Assembly: GCA_900544175.1 (NCBI GenBank)
Contig: UQUN01000010.1
Span: forward strand, 1-64,000
Source: an uncultured Alistipes sp.
GTDB lineage: Bacteria; Bacteroidota; Bacteroidia; Bacteroidales; UBA932
Reading direction: 5' to 3'
Length of the DNA: 64,000 bases
Shown one piece after another: positions 10,187 through 18,388 of this stretch. Every line of letters starts with the position of its first letter. Position 1 is the stretch's first letter. The notes beneath the pieces are model-generated. The model was given only the letters and a program-made list of their open reading frames with translations, made no database searches and was not told the origin of the DNA. The translations under genes and the position numbers were made by a program.

Positions 10187-11371
10187 TTACTTGCTGTATA
10201 CGCTCCGTCTGGTGACGGCTGTCAGTATGGTGAGGAGTATGATTATGCATACGGCAGGATGGAATGTCTGCGGCAGCAGCCATGATGCAGTCAGCCCTAC
10301 CGTTGATATGAGGGTCAGAATGGTTATGATAATGTTCTTGACCCGGCCTCCCCTGATTACTGCCGGGATGAGGAACAGGGGATTCATCCACAGCAGATTC
10401 CAGTTTTCGGCTGTCCAGATATGGTTGGTGGCTATCCACATGAGCGTCAGAATGACTCCTCCTGTCCCGAGTATGGCGTAGAGGACGGTTGAGAATATTC
10501 TGGTAAATCTCTGTTTGTTTCCTGTGCGTAGGAAGAACAGCAGGTAGAACAGGAATACGGCCGTGAATACTGTGAACGGTGATGTGATTCTGGACAGTGT
10601 CTTCTTGAAATGACCGGGGCCTGGGGCAGGTCCGCTTATCGTGTTTTCCGATGTCATCAGCGGTATGCCTCCCATGTCTTGATTGCGGTATGTCGCAAGT
10701 ATTCCGGCCAGTCTGTCGGGAAGGAACTCTGTTTCCCGTAAGGTTATCCGGCGGTCGACTCTGGCGCCGAGCAGGAGGTCCACACCGAACATCATCCACC
10801 GTCTGTCTCCGATGAGCCTGTCCAGCTCGCTTCTGTATGTCATGTCGGTGACAGTGTCGGTAAGGATGAATTCATCTTTGCCGTAACGGTCGAATATGTC
10901 TCTTATGCGTGTTGCGCAGTTGTCCTGCAGGAAATCGTACAGGTAATACTTGTTTTCAGGTCGGGCGTTTTCCATAAGGAAAGAGTATATTCTGGCTTTC
11001 TGGTCTTCCGTGAGGTTCATCGGCTGCTCGGTGATGCCGCGCCCAGCTCTTTCGTATGCGCTCTTGAACTCATTGAAATAGCTTATGGAAAGGAAATAAT
11101 TGAGGTCTCCCTTGAGAAAATTGAGCAGGAAGTGTGGCTCGTTGAAACTGAATGTCCCATAGTTGAAGACGATGTCGCGTCCTTTTTCCGAATCCCGGAC
11201 GCGGATGGCCGAGTGTCCGAATGCCGAGGAAATATCCTTTCCTTGCGAGCATGTAAGCAGCGATATGGACAGGGTCTGGCGACAGGTGTCCTGCGGGGAT
11301 ACGTGGCTCTGGCCTGTCATGGTCATGACGGCTGCGACTGTCATGAGGATAATCAGTGTAAACCTTTTCAT
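10187..11371 (-). CDS. DUF4105 membrane protein (Lnb N-terminal-like domain)
   Basis: About 394 residues from the chosen ATG at 11371. A longer frame to 11491 is open, but it would run back over the divergent gene, and only the inner start gives a clean signal sequence (MKRFTLIILMTVAAVMTMTG). The DUF4105 core follows: LLTCSQGKDISSAFGHSAIRV and FNYGTFSF near residues 40-80, with conserved cysteine and histidine. This domain resembles the N-terminal part of the Lnb lipoprotein transacylase, so a cysteine-dependent acyl or peptide chemistry on the periplasmic side is plausible but unproven. The C-terminal part has about five hydrophobic membrane segments. Confidence 0.88.
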   Translation of the reverse strand: MKRFTLIILMTVAAVMTMTGQSHVSPQDTCRQTLSISLLTCSQGKDISSAFGHSAIRVRDSEKGRDIVFNYGTFSFNEPHFLLNFLKGDLNYFLSISYFNEFKSAYERAGRGITEQPMNLTEDQKARIYSFLMENARPENKYYLYDFLQDNCATRIRDIFDRYGKDEFILTDTVTDMTYRSELDRLIGDRRWMMFGVDLLLGARVDRRITLRETEFLPDRLAGILATYRNQDMGGIPLMTSENTISGPAPGPGHFKKTLSRITSPFTVFTAVFLFYLLFFLRTGNKQRFTRIFSTVLYAILGTGGVILTLMWIATNHIWTAENWNLLWMNPLFLIPAVIRGGRVKNIIITILTLISTVGLTASWLLPQTFHPAVCIIILLTILTAVTRRSVYSK

Positions 11372-11380
11372 AATAAATTT

Positions 11381-11388
11381 CAAAAATA
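11381..11388 (-). promoter_or_regulatory. -7 box (TATTTTTG) for the DUF4105 gene
   Basis: The minus strand reads TATTTTTG only 9 bases before the start codon at 11371, so the transcript would have almost no leader. Confidence 0.5.
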
Positions 11389-11401
11389 TAAAAAACTCGT
11401 T

Positions 11402-11409
11402 TATATTTG
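11402..11409 (+). promoter_or_regulatory. -7 box (TATATTTG) for the NlpC/P60 gene
   Basis: TATATTTG ends five bases before the ATG at 11415, so transcription would start at or next to the start codon. Confidence 0.55.
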
Positions 11410-11414
11410 CAGGA

Positions 11415-12389
11415 ATGAAGAAAGTTTTGTTCACAATCGTGCTTTTCTGTCTTCTTGGCGCAGTCTCCCATGCGGCGTCAGAGAAAAGCATGGCCTTGGT
11501 GTCCGTATCCGTTACGGATATGAAATCGGAGCCGGACTATCAGTCAGAGACGATTTCCCAGGCAGTTATGGGCACACCTGTTGAGGTTACCGGCAAGCAC
11601 GGGTACTGGTACTCGATTGTGACGCCGGAGGGGTATTCCGGTTGGACGACGGAACTCAATATCGCTCTTTTGTCCGATGAGCGTTTCGAGCAGTGGAAAT
11701 CTGCGTCAAGATATATAGTCACGGATTATTTCACGGTGGTCAGAGAAGATCCGCATGAGCAGGCAAGGGTTATTTCGGACTGTGTCATGGGCAATATAGT
11801 CGAGGCATGGGCAGCGGGGGAAGGCAACGACGGGTATGTCCCGGTGATGCTGCCTGACGGCAGGGCCGGCTACATCGGACGGCACAGTGTGAAGTCCATG
11901 TCCGGATGGCTGTCCTCTGTGGAGTCTCCGTCAGGGGAGGATATCGTCGCTACCGCCGGAATGTTCCTCGGATTCCCTTACCTGTGGGGAGGGCTTTCGC
12001 CCAAGGGGCTTGACTGCAGCGGACTTGTGAAGATGAGTTATTTCATGAACGGAATCATTCTGCTTCGGGATGCCCGTCAGCAGATAAACACCGGTACTGC
12101 GTTGGATTTTACCGACATACTCGGAAACCTGAGATCCGGCGATTTGGTCTTCTTCGGCCGTCCCGCAGCGGACGGAGGACCGGGCAGTGTGACTCATGTA
12201 GGCATCTACATGTCTGACGGCATGATGATCCATTCTTCCCTCCGGGTAAGGATCAACAGTCTGTTGCCGGGAAGGCAGGATTCATACACTAACAAGAGCA
12301 TTGTCGGCGCTGTCAGGATTCTCGGAAACCAGAATACTGGACCCGGTATAGTGACGGTGGCCGACCATCCGTGGTACTTCAACGACTGA
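11415..12389 (+). CDS. Secreted NlpC/P60 peptidase with SH3-like domains
   Basis: A 324-residue cell-wall peptidase. An upstream in-frame extension to 11163 is open but lies over the divergent gene. The ATG at 11415 gives a proper signal peptide (MKKVLFTIVLFCLLGAVSHA). Two SH3b-like modules occupy about residues 25-90 and 95-160. The NlpC/P60 catalytic domain follows, with C201 in LDCSGLVK, H261 in THVGIY and H273 in MIHSS. Relatives in Bacteroides cleave gamma-D-glutamyl-L-amino acid bonds in muropeptides, and that activity is likely here. A 93-residue gene of unknown role and guaB follow on the same strand. Confidence 0.93.
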   Translation: MKKVLFTIVLFCLLGAVSHAASEKSMALVSVSVTDMKSEPDYQSETISQAVMGTPVEVTGKHGYWYSIVTPEGYSGWTTELNIALLSDERFEQWKSASRYIVTDYFTVVREDPHEQARVISDCVMGNIVEAWAAGEGNDGYVPVMLPDGRAGYIGRHSVKSMSGWLSSVESPSGEDIVATAGMFLGFPYLWGGLSPKGLDCSGLVKMSYFMNGIILLRDARQQINTGTALDFTDILGNLRSGDLVFFGRPAADGGPGSVTHVGIYMSDGMMIHSSLRVRINSLLPGRQDSYTNKSIVGAVRILGNQNTGPGIVTVADHPWYFND

Positions 12390-12425
12390 GTATAATAGAG
12401 ACAAGCAATATTAAAACGAAGGATT

Positions 12426-12707
12426 ATGAATTTAAGAGTTATTAAAAAGGATGTCAATTATCTGATAGACGAGTTCCTGTCAGATGCATTTATCAGCATG
12501 GGCTTTAATGGAGGTGAGGAAAAGTCCGGACAGATTCTCGATCTGACCAACGAGGCTCTTGACCTACGCGACGGTATTCTGGCAAGGATCAGCCATCCGG
12601 AGGGAAATAAAAAGTCATACTACCGTAACCTTACTGAAGAACTTCTCAGTTCTCTGGACGTGATGTATGACAAGCTTAGTGCGATAGTTTCAAAGAAGGC
12701 GGAGTGA
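12426..12707 (+). CDS. Conserved small protein of unknown function
   Basis: A 93-residue protein I do not recognise by function. It is predicted to be mostly helical, with no signal peptide, membrane segment or cysteine. It opens MNLRVIKKDVNYLIDEFLSD and is rich in charged and leucine residues, suggesting a small helical bundle. It sits 36 bases after the NlpC/P60 gene and 15 bases before guaB, so it is very likely co-transcribed with guaB. The regular codon use and tight packing argue that it is a real gene. Confidence 0.8.
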   Translation: MNLRVIKKDVNYLIDEFLSDAFISMGFNGGEEKSGQILDLTNEALDLRDGILARISHPEGNKKSYYRNLTEELLSSLDVMYDKLSAIVSKKAE

Positions 12708-12722
12708 CAAGGAGACAATACG

Positions 12723-14192
12723 ATGCAGATTTATACGAATTCCCCAATTGTTGAAGGACTCACTTTTGATGACGTCCTCCTTATTCCGGCGCATTCGGAC
12801 GTGCTGCCGAGGGAAGTGGATGTGAGCACAAAGCTCACGAGAGAGATTACACTTCACACCCCTATCGTATCCGCCGCCATGGATACGGTCACTGAGGCAG
12901 AACTCGCTATAGCGATTGCACGGGAGGGCGGTATCGGAGTCATCCACAAGAACATGCCCATCGATGTGCAGATGGAGCAGGTACGGAAGGTGAAGAGGGC
13001 TGAGAACGGCATGATCTACGATCCTGTCACCATCAGGGAGAACGCGACCGTAGGAGACGCTCTTGACCTGATGAGGGAGAACCATATCGGAGGGATTCCC
13101 GTAGTGGACGCGCACGGGATGCTCTGCGGTATTGTCACCAACAGGGACCTTCGTTTTCAGGACAATCCTAAGACTCCCATAAGCGAGGTGATGACCAAGG
13201 AGAATCTTATCACCACCACCAACGGTACGAATCTGAAAGAGGCCACCGAGCTGTTGAGGCGTTACAAGATAGAGAAGCTGCTTGTGGTGGACAAGAGCGG
13301 CAAGCTGGCCGGTCTCATCACATACAAGGACATTATGAAGATCAAGGACAATCCTACGGCCAGCAAGGATTCGAAGGGAAGGCTTCTCGTAGCCGCAGCT
13401 GTCGGAATCAATTCCGAGAGCGTGGAGAAAGTGGAGATGCTGATGTCCGTAGAGCCTGACGCTCTCGTGTTTGATACGGCACACGGACATTCCGAGGGGG
13501 TTCTCAGAACGTTGAGGACTGTACGCAAGAAGTTCCCCGGATTGCAGATCATTGCCGGCAACATCGCTACGGCAGAGGCCGCCGAGGCTCTGAGGGACTG
13601 CGGAGTGGATGCTGTCAAGGTCGGTATAGGTCCTGGTTCTATATGCACTACGAGGATCATAGCGGGTGTCGGTGTACCCCAGCTGTCTGCGATCATGATG
13701 GTTGCCGGGGCGCTCAAAGGTTCGGGCATTCCGATTATCGCGGACGGCGGTATCAGGTACTCGGGCGATATTGTCAAGGCTCTTGCAGCAGGTGCCGATA
13801 CCATCATGGCGGGCTCGCTCTTTGCTGGAGTAGAGGAGTCCCCAGGTGAGACTATCATTCTGAATGGCAGAAAGTTCAAGTCATATAGAGGAATGGGCTC
13901 GCTTGAGGCAATGCAGCTCGGCTCGAAGGACCGTTACTTCCAGGATATGGAGGAGGACATCAAGAAGCTGGTGCCCGAGGGTATCGTCGCGCAGGTTCCG
14001 TACAAAGGGACTCTCGCAGAAGTGGTGTACCAGCTTGTCGGCGGTCTCCGCTCCGGTATGGGATACTGTGGAGCTCACAGTATCTCCGAATTGAAGAACG
14101 CAAGGTTCGTGCGCATCACGGCCGCCGGTATGGCGGAGAGCCATCCTCACGATGTGACCATTACGCGCGAGGCTCCAAACTACAGCAGATAA
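12723..14192 (+). CDS. guaB: Inosine-5'-monophosphate dehydrogenase
   Basis: A 489-residue IMP dehydrogenase, which oxidises IMP to XMP as the committed step to GMP. The catalytic loop GPGSICTT carries the nucleophile C308. Two CBS domains are inserted in the barrel at about residues 95-205 (PVTIRENATVGDALDLM and KENLITTTNGTNLKEA). The IADGGIRYSGD phosphate-binding segment near 339-349 and the C-terminal flap with YRGMGS are present. It heads a run with a SurA-like lipoprotein, surA and an OstA-like gene, an order seen in other Bacteroidota. Confidence 0.98.
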   Translation: MQIYTNSPIVEGLTFDDVLLIPAHSDVLPREVDVSTKLTREITLHTPIVSAAMDTVTEAELAIAIAREGGIGVIHKNMPIDVQMEQVRKVKRAENGMIYDPVTIRENATVGDALDLMRENHIGGIPVVDAHGMLCGIVTNRDLRFQDNPKTPISEVMTKENLITTTNGTNLKEATELLRRYKIEKLLVVDKSGKLAGLITYKDIMKIKDNPTASKDSKGRLLVAAAVGINSESVEKVEMLMSVEPDALVFDTAHGHSEGVLRTLRTVRKKFPGLQIIAGNIATAEAAEALRDCGVDAVKVGIGPGSICTTRIIAGVGVPQLSAIMMVAGALKGSGIPIIADGGIRYSGDIVKALAAGADTIMAGSLFAGVEESPGETIILNGRKFKSYRGMGSLEAMQLGSKDRYFQDMEEDIKKLVPEGIVAQVPYKGTLAEVVYQLVGGLRSGMGYCGAHSISELKNARFVRITAAGMAESHPHDVTITREAPNYSR

Positions 14193-14206
14193 TATTTCCC
14201 GCCGGT

Positions 14207-15058
14207 ATGTCCTCAAGGATCCTATGGATTGTCATACTCTGTGTCTCAGTCTCGTCCTGTCGGCTGTACGATCGTCTCTTCAAGGGAGACGTGATAGCCA
14301 GGGCAGGTAATGAGGTCCTTTATAAAAGCGATATAGATGCGTTGAACATACATGGATTCTCTCCAGCGGACAGTACCAGGATGGTAGAGCGGTATATATA
14401 TTCCTGGGCCAAGGACAGGCTGCTGCTTGACATAGCTGAGAGCCGCCTGTCCAAGGCAGACCGGGATGTCGAGGACAAGTTGGAGGAGTACAGACGGCAG
14501 CTTTTAGTGTACCGTTATGAGCAGCAGTATGTGGAGCAGCGTCTGGATACGGCTGTGTCGGAACAGGAATATATGGATTTCTACAGCACTCACCCGTCCA
14601 GCGTAATCACCCATGTCCCGCTTATAAAAGGCTGGTATATAAAAATCAGTGACAATTCTCCGAATCTCAGTCCTGTGCGTTCCCTGTACAGGTCGAGAAA
14701 CGAGGAAGACCTGGGCCGTCTGGAAGAGATGTGCTACACATCCGCCGACAAATACTCCGTTCTGGATTCGTGGACTGCCCTTGACGCACTCGTGGAGGGT
14801 ACGGGAATGGATGTTCAGGAGATGGCCAGAGTCCTTGACGAGAAGTCCTACTTTGAGACGAGCCGTTTGGGCTATACGTACCTTATATCGTTGGACGGCT
14901 ATGTCCCTGCAGGCAGCCAGGCTCCTTACGAATACTGTAAGGACATCATCAGAAACAATATATTGAATAGAAGAAAACAGGAGCTTCTCACCAGTTTGGA
15001 ACGAAATCTGCTAAATGATGCAATAATGTCAGAGAAGTTTGTAATTTATTCCAAGTGA
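14207..15058 (+). CDS. Lipoprotein related to SurA-type chaperones
   Basis: A 283-residue predicted lipoprotein: hydrophobic N-terminus and a lipobox VSSC with C18. After it comes VIARAGNEVLYKSDIDAL, the typical opening of SurA/PrsA-type proteins, and then a long charged helical part. No complete parvulin (PPIC) domain is visible, so it probably acts as a chaperone rather than an isomerase. It lies between guaB and surA, ending one base before the surA start, so a joint role in outer-membrane protein folding is likely. Confidence 0.78.
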   Translation: MSSRILWIVILCVSVSSCRLYDRLFKGDVIARAGNEVLYKSDIDALNIHGFSPADSTRMVERYIYSWAKDRLLLDIAESRLSKADRDVEDKLEEYRRQLLVYRYEQQYVEQRLDTAVSEQEYMDFYSTHPSSVITHVPLIKGWYIKISDNSPNLSPVRSLYRSRNEEDLGRLEEMCYTSADKYSVLDSWTALDALVEGTGMDVQEMARVLDEKSYFETSRLGYTYLISLDGYVPAGSQAPYEYCKDIIRNNILNRRKQELLTSLERNLLNDAIMSEKFVIYSK

Positions 15059-15059
15059 A

Positions 15060-16409
15060 ATGAAGACAAAGGCTATTATGGCGGCATTGATGCTCCTTGC
15101 GTTCTCCATGACGGAGTCGGCCGCCCAGCGTTACGAGGGCGTGGTTGACAAGACCGTGGCCATTGTGGGAAACAGTGTTATCCTGCTTTCCGATGTAGAG
15201 GCTCAGGCTTTGGCCAGACAGAGCTACGGCCTTTCATCCGACAGATGCAGTACGCTGGAGGAGATGCTGGTAGTGAAGCTGCTGTACACCCAGGCCGTTC
15301 TGGACAGCCTTGCGGTCAATCAGGACATGCTCAATGCCTCCCTCAGTGAAAGGGTTGACTACGAGCTGTCAATGCATGGAGGCGAGGAAGGTGTCGAGCA
15401 ATATTACGGCAAGCCGCTCCATGTTCTCAGGAATGAGTGGAGGAACGATATGATGGAGCAGAATCTTGCCGGGGAGATGCGCAGGAACATAGCCGGCAAG
15501 ATAGGGGAAGTGACACCGCGGGAGGTCGAGCAGTATTACAAACGGATACCGAAGGACAGTCTTCCTGTGATACCGACGAAGTACCAGTTCAGCCAGATAG
15601 TCATATATCCCAACGTGGAAAGAGCCGAGATGGAGGTACGCGAGCGTCTTCTGGAATTCCGCCAGAGAGTGATTGACGGTGAGAAGTTCTCGTTGTTGGC
15701 GACACTTTACTCGGAGGACAACAGCGCCATGCGCGGTGGAGAGCTCGGCATGACGTCCAAGTCCTTTTTCTGGCCGGAATTCAGCGATGCCGCCATGTCC
15801 CTGAAGCCTGGGCAGGTATCTCCGATAGTGCAGACTCCGGACGGCTTTCATCTGATACAGCTGATAGAACGTAAGGGGGATATGTTCAATGCCCGCCATA
15901 TATTGCTCAAGCCGAGGTATACACGGGAGGACCGGGATTCGGCTTTCCTGCGTCTGGACTCCATACGCAATGTCATATTGACGGACAGCATCACGTTCGA
16001 GCAGGCTGCCAAGAAGTATTCGGAGGATCCTAAGACAAGAACCAACGGAGGGCTGGTGTCGGATCCCATGACAGGAGCACCCTTTTTTGCTGTGGACGAA
16101 CTTAAGGCCAACGAGTACGAAGTGCTGCGCAATATGAAGGAGGGAGATGTGTCGGGACCTATAGAGTCTACGGACAATGAGGGACGGAACGGCAATACGG
16201 TGTACAAGATCCTGCGTCTGGATAAAGTCCGTCCTGCCCATACGGCTACTTACAATGACGATTTCGATGTCCTTCTGGACCATGCGACCAATCAGAAGGC
16301 CATGGATGCCATAGAACAGTTTATACAGGACAAGCAGCAGACCACGTACATAGTGATTGATCCTATTTTCCAGAAATGTGTTTTTCAACGTGAAGGATGG
16401 CTGAAATGA
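15060..16409 (+). CDS. surA: Periplasmic peptidyl-prolyl isomerase SurA
   Basis: A 449-residue SurA homologue. It has a signal peptide (MKTKAIMAALMLLAFSMTESAAQ), then VVDKTVAIVGNSVILLSDVEA, the standard start of the chaperone domain. Two parvulin domains follow at about residues 175-275 and 280-390, marked by GGELGMTSKSFFWPEF and RHILLKPRYTREDRDSA. It escorts unfolded outer-membrane proteins across the periplasm. Its last 13 bases overlap the OstA-like gene, so the two are translationally linked. Confidence 0.95.
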   Translation: MKTKAIMAALMLLAFSMTESAAQRYEGVVDKTVAIVGNSVILLSDVEAQALARQSYGLSSDRCSTLEEMLVVKLLYTQAVLDSLAVNQDMLNASLSERVDYELSMHGGEEGVEQYYGKPLHVLRNEWRNDMMEQNLAGEMRRNIAGKIGEVTPREVEQYYKRIPKDSLPVIPTKYQFSQIVIYPNVERAEMEVRERLLEFRQRVIDGEKFSLLATLYSEDNSAMRGGELGMTSKSFFWPEFSDAAMSLKPGQVSPIVQTPDGFHLIQLIERKGDMFNARHILLKPRYTREDRDSAFLRLDSIRNVILTDSITFEQAAKKYSEDPKTRTNGGLVSDPMTGAPFFAVDELKANEYEVLRNMKEGDVSGPIESTDNEGRNGNTVYKILRLDKVRPAHTATYNDDFDVLLDHATNQKAMDAIEQFIQDKQQTTYIVIDPIFQKCVFQREGWLK

Positions 16410-18346
16410 GACGTTCTGTATCTTTGGTATCATTGCTCCTTCTCTCCCTGATGTCTGTCTGCGGGCAGGAGACCAGGGATTCGCTTGTGCGTCTCCTGTC
16501 TGCGGACAGGGCAAGACTGGTGGAAATAGGTGGGGTGGAGTACCGTAAGGTAGTAGGCCATGCGGTGTTTTTCCATAACAATACTTACCTTAAGTGTGAC
16601 AGTGCGTACTGGAATGTGAACGGGCAGTATATAGATGCTATAGGCAGGGTCCGTATCGAGCAGGAGAATACCATGCTCACCGGAGACAGTCTCAGGTATG
16701 TCATCCATGAAAATACGGCCAAGTTCCGTGGCCATCTTGTCCAGCTCATGGATCGCGACAGCAATGTCCTGAGGACCAATTATCTTGATTACAATACCAA
16801 GGACAGTGTCGCGACTTTCTTTAAAGGAGGAGCCATGCGTGACAGTTCCGGAAACATCATAGAAAGCATGCGCGGCAGGTATGAGTCAAGGATCCGGACT
16901 TTCGAGTTTGTAGACCGTGTCGAGATGTTTTCGGACAGCATGTTCTTCAAGTGCGACCGTCTTGTGTATGACTCGCGCAGCAATGTGGCGGATTTTTATG
17001 GCAATACGGAGGGCTGGTACGATGTGAACCATATTTCATCGGGAGCAGGCTGGTATGACAGGGGGAATGAGAAGTTGTTTTTCAGGGACGATGTCCATAT
17101 ATTGACGGAGGATTACGAGCTGTGGTGCGATACGTTGAACTATGACAGGATGACTGAGTTCTCGCATCTTCTCGGCAATGTGCAGCTTACCGATACGGTT
17201 GACAATGTCGTGGTTCTGGGAGGCGAGCTGTTCTATTGGAACGATCCGCGCAAGGCTGAGGTCTACCGTGATCCCGCCCTTGTTCTGGTGGAGGAGAATG
17301 AGGCGGGAGAGCGGGACTCGGTATTCATGGCGGCCGACATGATGAGATATTATACCCAGAGAATGTTCGAGGTGGACAGTGCTGTGGCAGCTGCGGCCAG
17401 ACAGAGGTATGAGGATGCTTTGGTCGATCCGCTCGCCCCGCCGCCGTCTGCGTCAAGTACGCAGACTTCTACTGAAAACAAGACTGCCGGCAAAGGTATG
17501 TCTCCGGACTCATCGGCCGTACAGGATTCTCTTTCAATTTCCGGAGGCGGTATGCCGGGTGTCACGGACTCGCTCGCGGTTCAGGACTCAGTGGCGGTGG
17601 ATTCGGCTGCGGTGCAGTTGGACACCACGGAAGTCAGTTTCGTGGAGGCGTACCATAACGTCAGGATATACAGGAACGATATGCAGGTACGCTGTGACTC
17701 GATGCTGTTCTCATCGCTTGACTCCATCGCGAGGCTTTATGTAAGTCCGGTCATATGGTATGAGACGAAAACGCAGATCACGGCTGACAGTATGCAGTTT
17801 CTCATACGTAACGAGACTTTGGACAAGGGTCTGCTTTTCTCCAATGCCTTTGTCATATCCGAGGAGGAGGCCGGACGCTATTATCATCAGATCAAGTCTC
17901 CGGAGATGACCGGATATTTCAAGGACGGCCAGATATCGCGTTTCGATGCTCTCGGAGGAGTTACGGCGATGTTCTATGTATCTGAGGATTCTGTGATAAC
18001 GACCATGAACCAGAAGGAGTGCCGTCTTATGACCGGACGCATGAAGGACGGGCAGGTCCAGAGGGTGCTTTATAACGAGAATGTCAAGAGCGACGCATAT
18101 CCTGTCAGGGAGCTGACGCCGGACATGATGCAGTTGAGGGATTTCAACTGGAAGCCGGACCAGCGTCCCGACTCGCGTTACAGTGTTACGGCGCGTCCTG
18201 TACGGGCCTCCATCAGGAATGAACTGGTCCCTTCGCCATATTTCCCTCAGTTCAGGTATACCGAACAGTATTTCAGCGGATATATGAAGTCCGTAATGTC
18301 GGAGATAGAGCGTAGAAAGCCGCTGATTTGGATAGGAAAAGAGTAA
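16397..18346 (+). CDS. OstA-like protein (LptA/LptD N-terminal-type domain)
   Basis: A 649-residue protein with a short signal sequence, then repeated OstA-type beta-jellyroll segments: NNTYLKCDSAYWNVNGQYID near residues 59-78, DNVVVLGGELFYW, and YRNDMQVRCDSMLFSSLDSI after residue 420. A proline/serine/threonine-rich, low-complexity linker lies at about 350-405. OstA domains bind lipopolysaccharide in the Lpt transport bridge, so a role in LPS or outer-membrane biogenesis fits the surA neighbourhood. It lacks the large C-terminal barrel of LptD. The start overlaps the surA end by 13 bases. Confidence 0.88.
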   Translation: MAEMRRSVSLVSLLLLSLMSVCGQETRDSLVRLLSADRARLVEIGGVEYRKVVGHAVFFHNNTYLKCDSAYWNVNGQYIDAIGRVRIEQENTMLTGDSLRYVIHENTAKFRGHLVQLMDRDSNVLRTNYLDYNTKDSVATFFKGGAMRDSSGNIIESMRGRYESRIRTFEFVDRVEMFSDSMFFKCDRLVYDSRSNVADFYGNTEGWYDVNHISSGAGWYDRGNEKLFFRDDVHILTEDYELWCDTLNYDRMTEFSHLLGNVQLTDTVDNVVVLGGELFYWNDPRKAEVYRDPALVLVEENEAGERDSVFMAADMMRYYTQRMFEVDSAVAAAARQRYEDALVDPLAPPPSASSTQTSTENKTAGKGMSPDSSAVQDSLSISGGGMPGVTDSLAVQDSVAVDSAAVQLDTTEVSFVEAYHNVRIYRNDMQVRCDSMLFSSLDSIARLYVSPVIWYETKTQITADSMQFLIRNETLDKGLLFSNAFVISEEEAGRYYHQIKSPEMTGYFKDGQISRFDALGGVTAMFYVSEDSVITTMNQKECRLMTGRMKDGQVQRVLYNENVKSDAYPVRELTPDMMQLRDFNWKPDQRPDSRYSVTARPVRASIRNELVPSPYFPQFRYTEQYFSGYMKSVMSEIERRKPLIWIGKE

Positions 18347-18354
18347 ATTATTCT

Positions 18355-18388
18355 TACATTTGTAAGTTATTTCATAAATACAAATGTA
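18355..18388 (+). promoter_or_regulatory. hutH promoter with 10-bp inverted repeat
   Basis: A -7 box TACATTTG (18355-18362) lies inside the left arm of a perfect inverted repeat, TACATTTGTA (18355-18364) and TACAAATGTA (18379-18388), spaced by 14 bases. The right arm ends on the A of the hutH start codon. The left arm would be upstream of the transcription start, so this suits a DNA-binding operator rather than an RNA hairpin. The end of the OstA-like gene lies just upstream. Confidence 0.55.
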
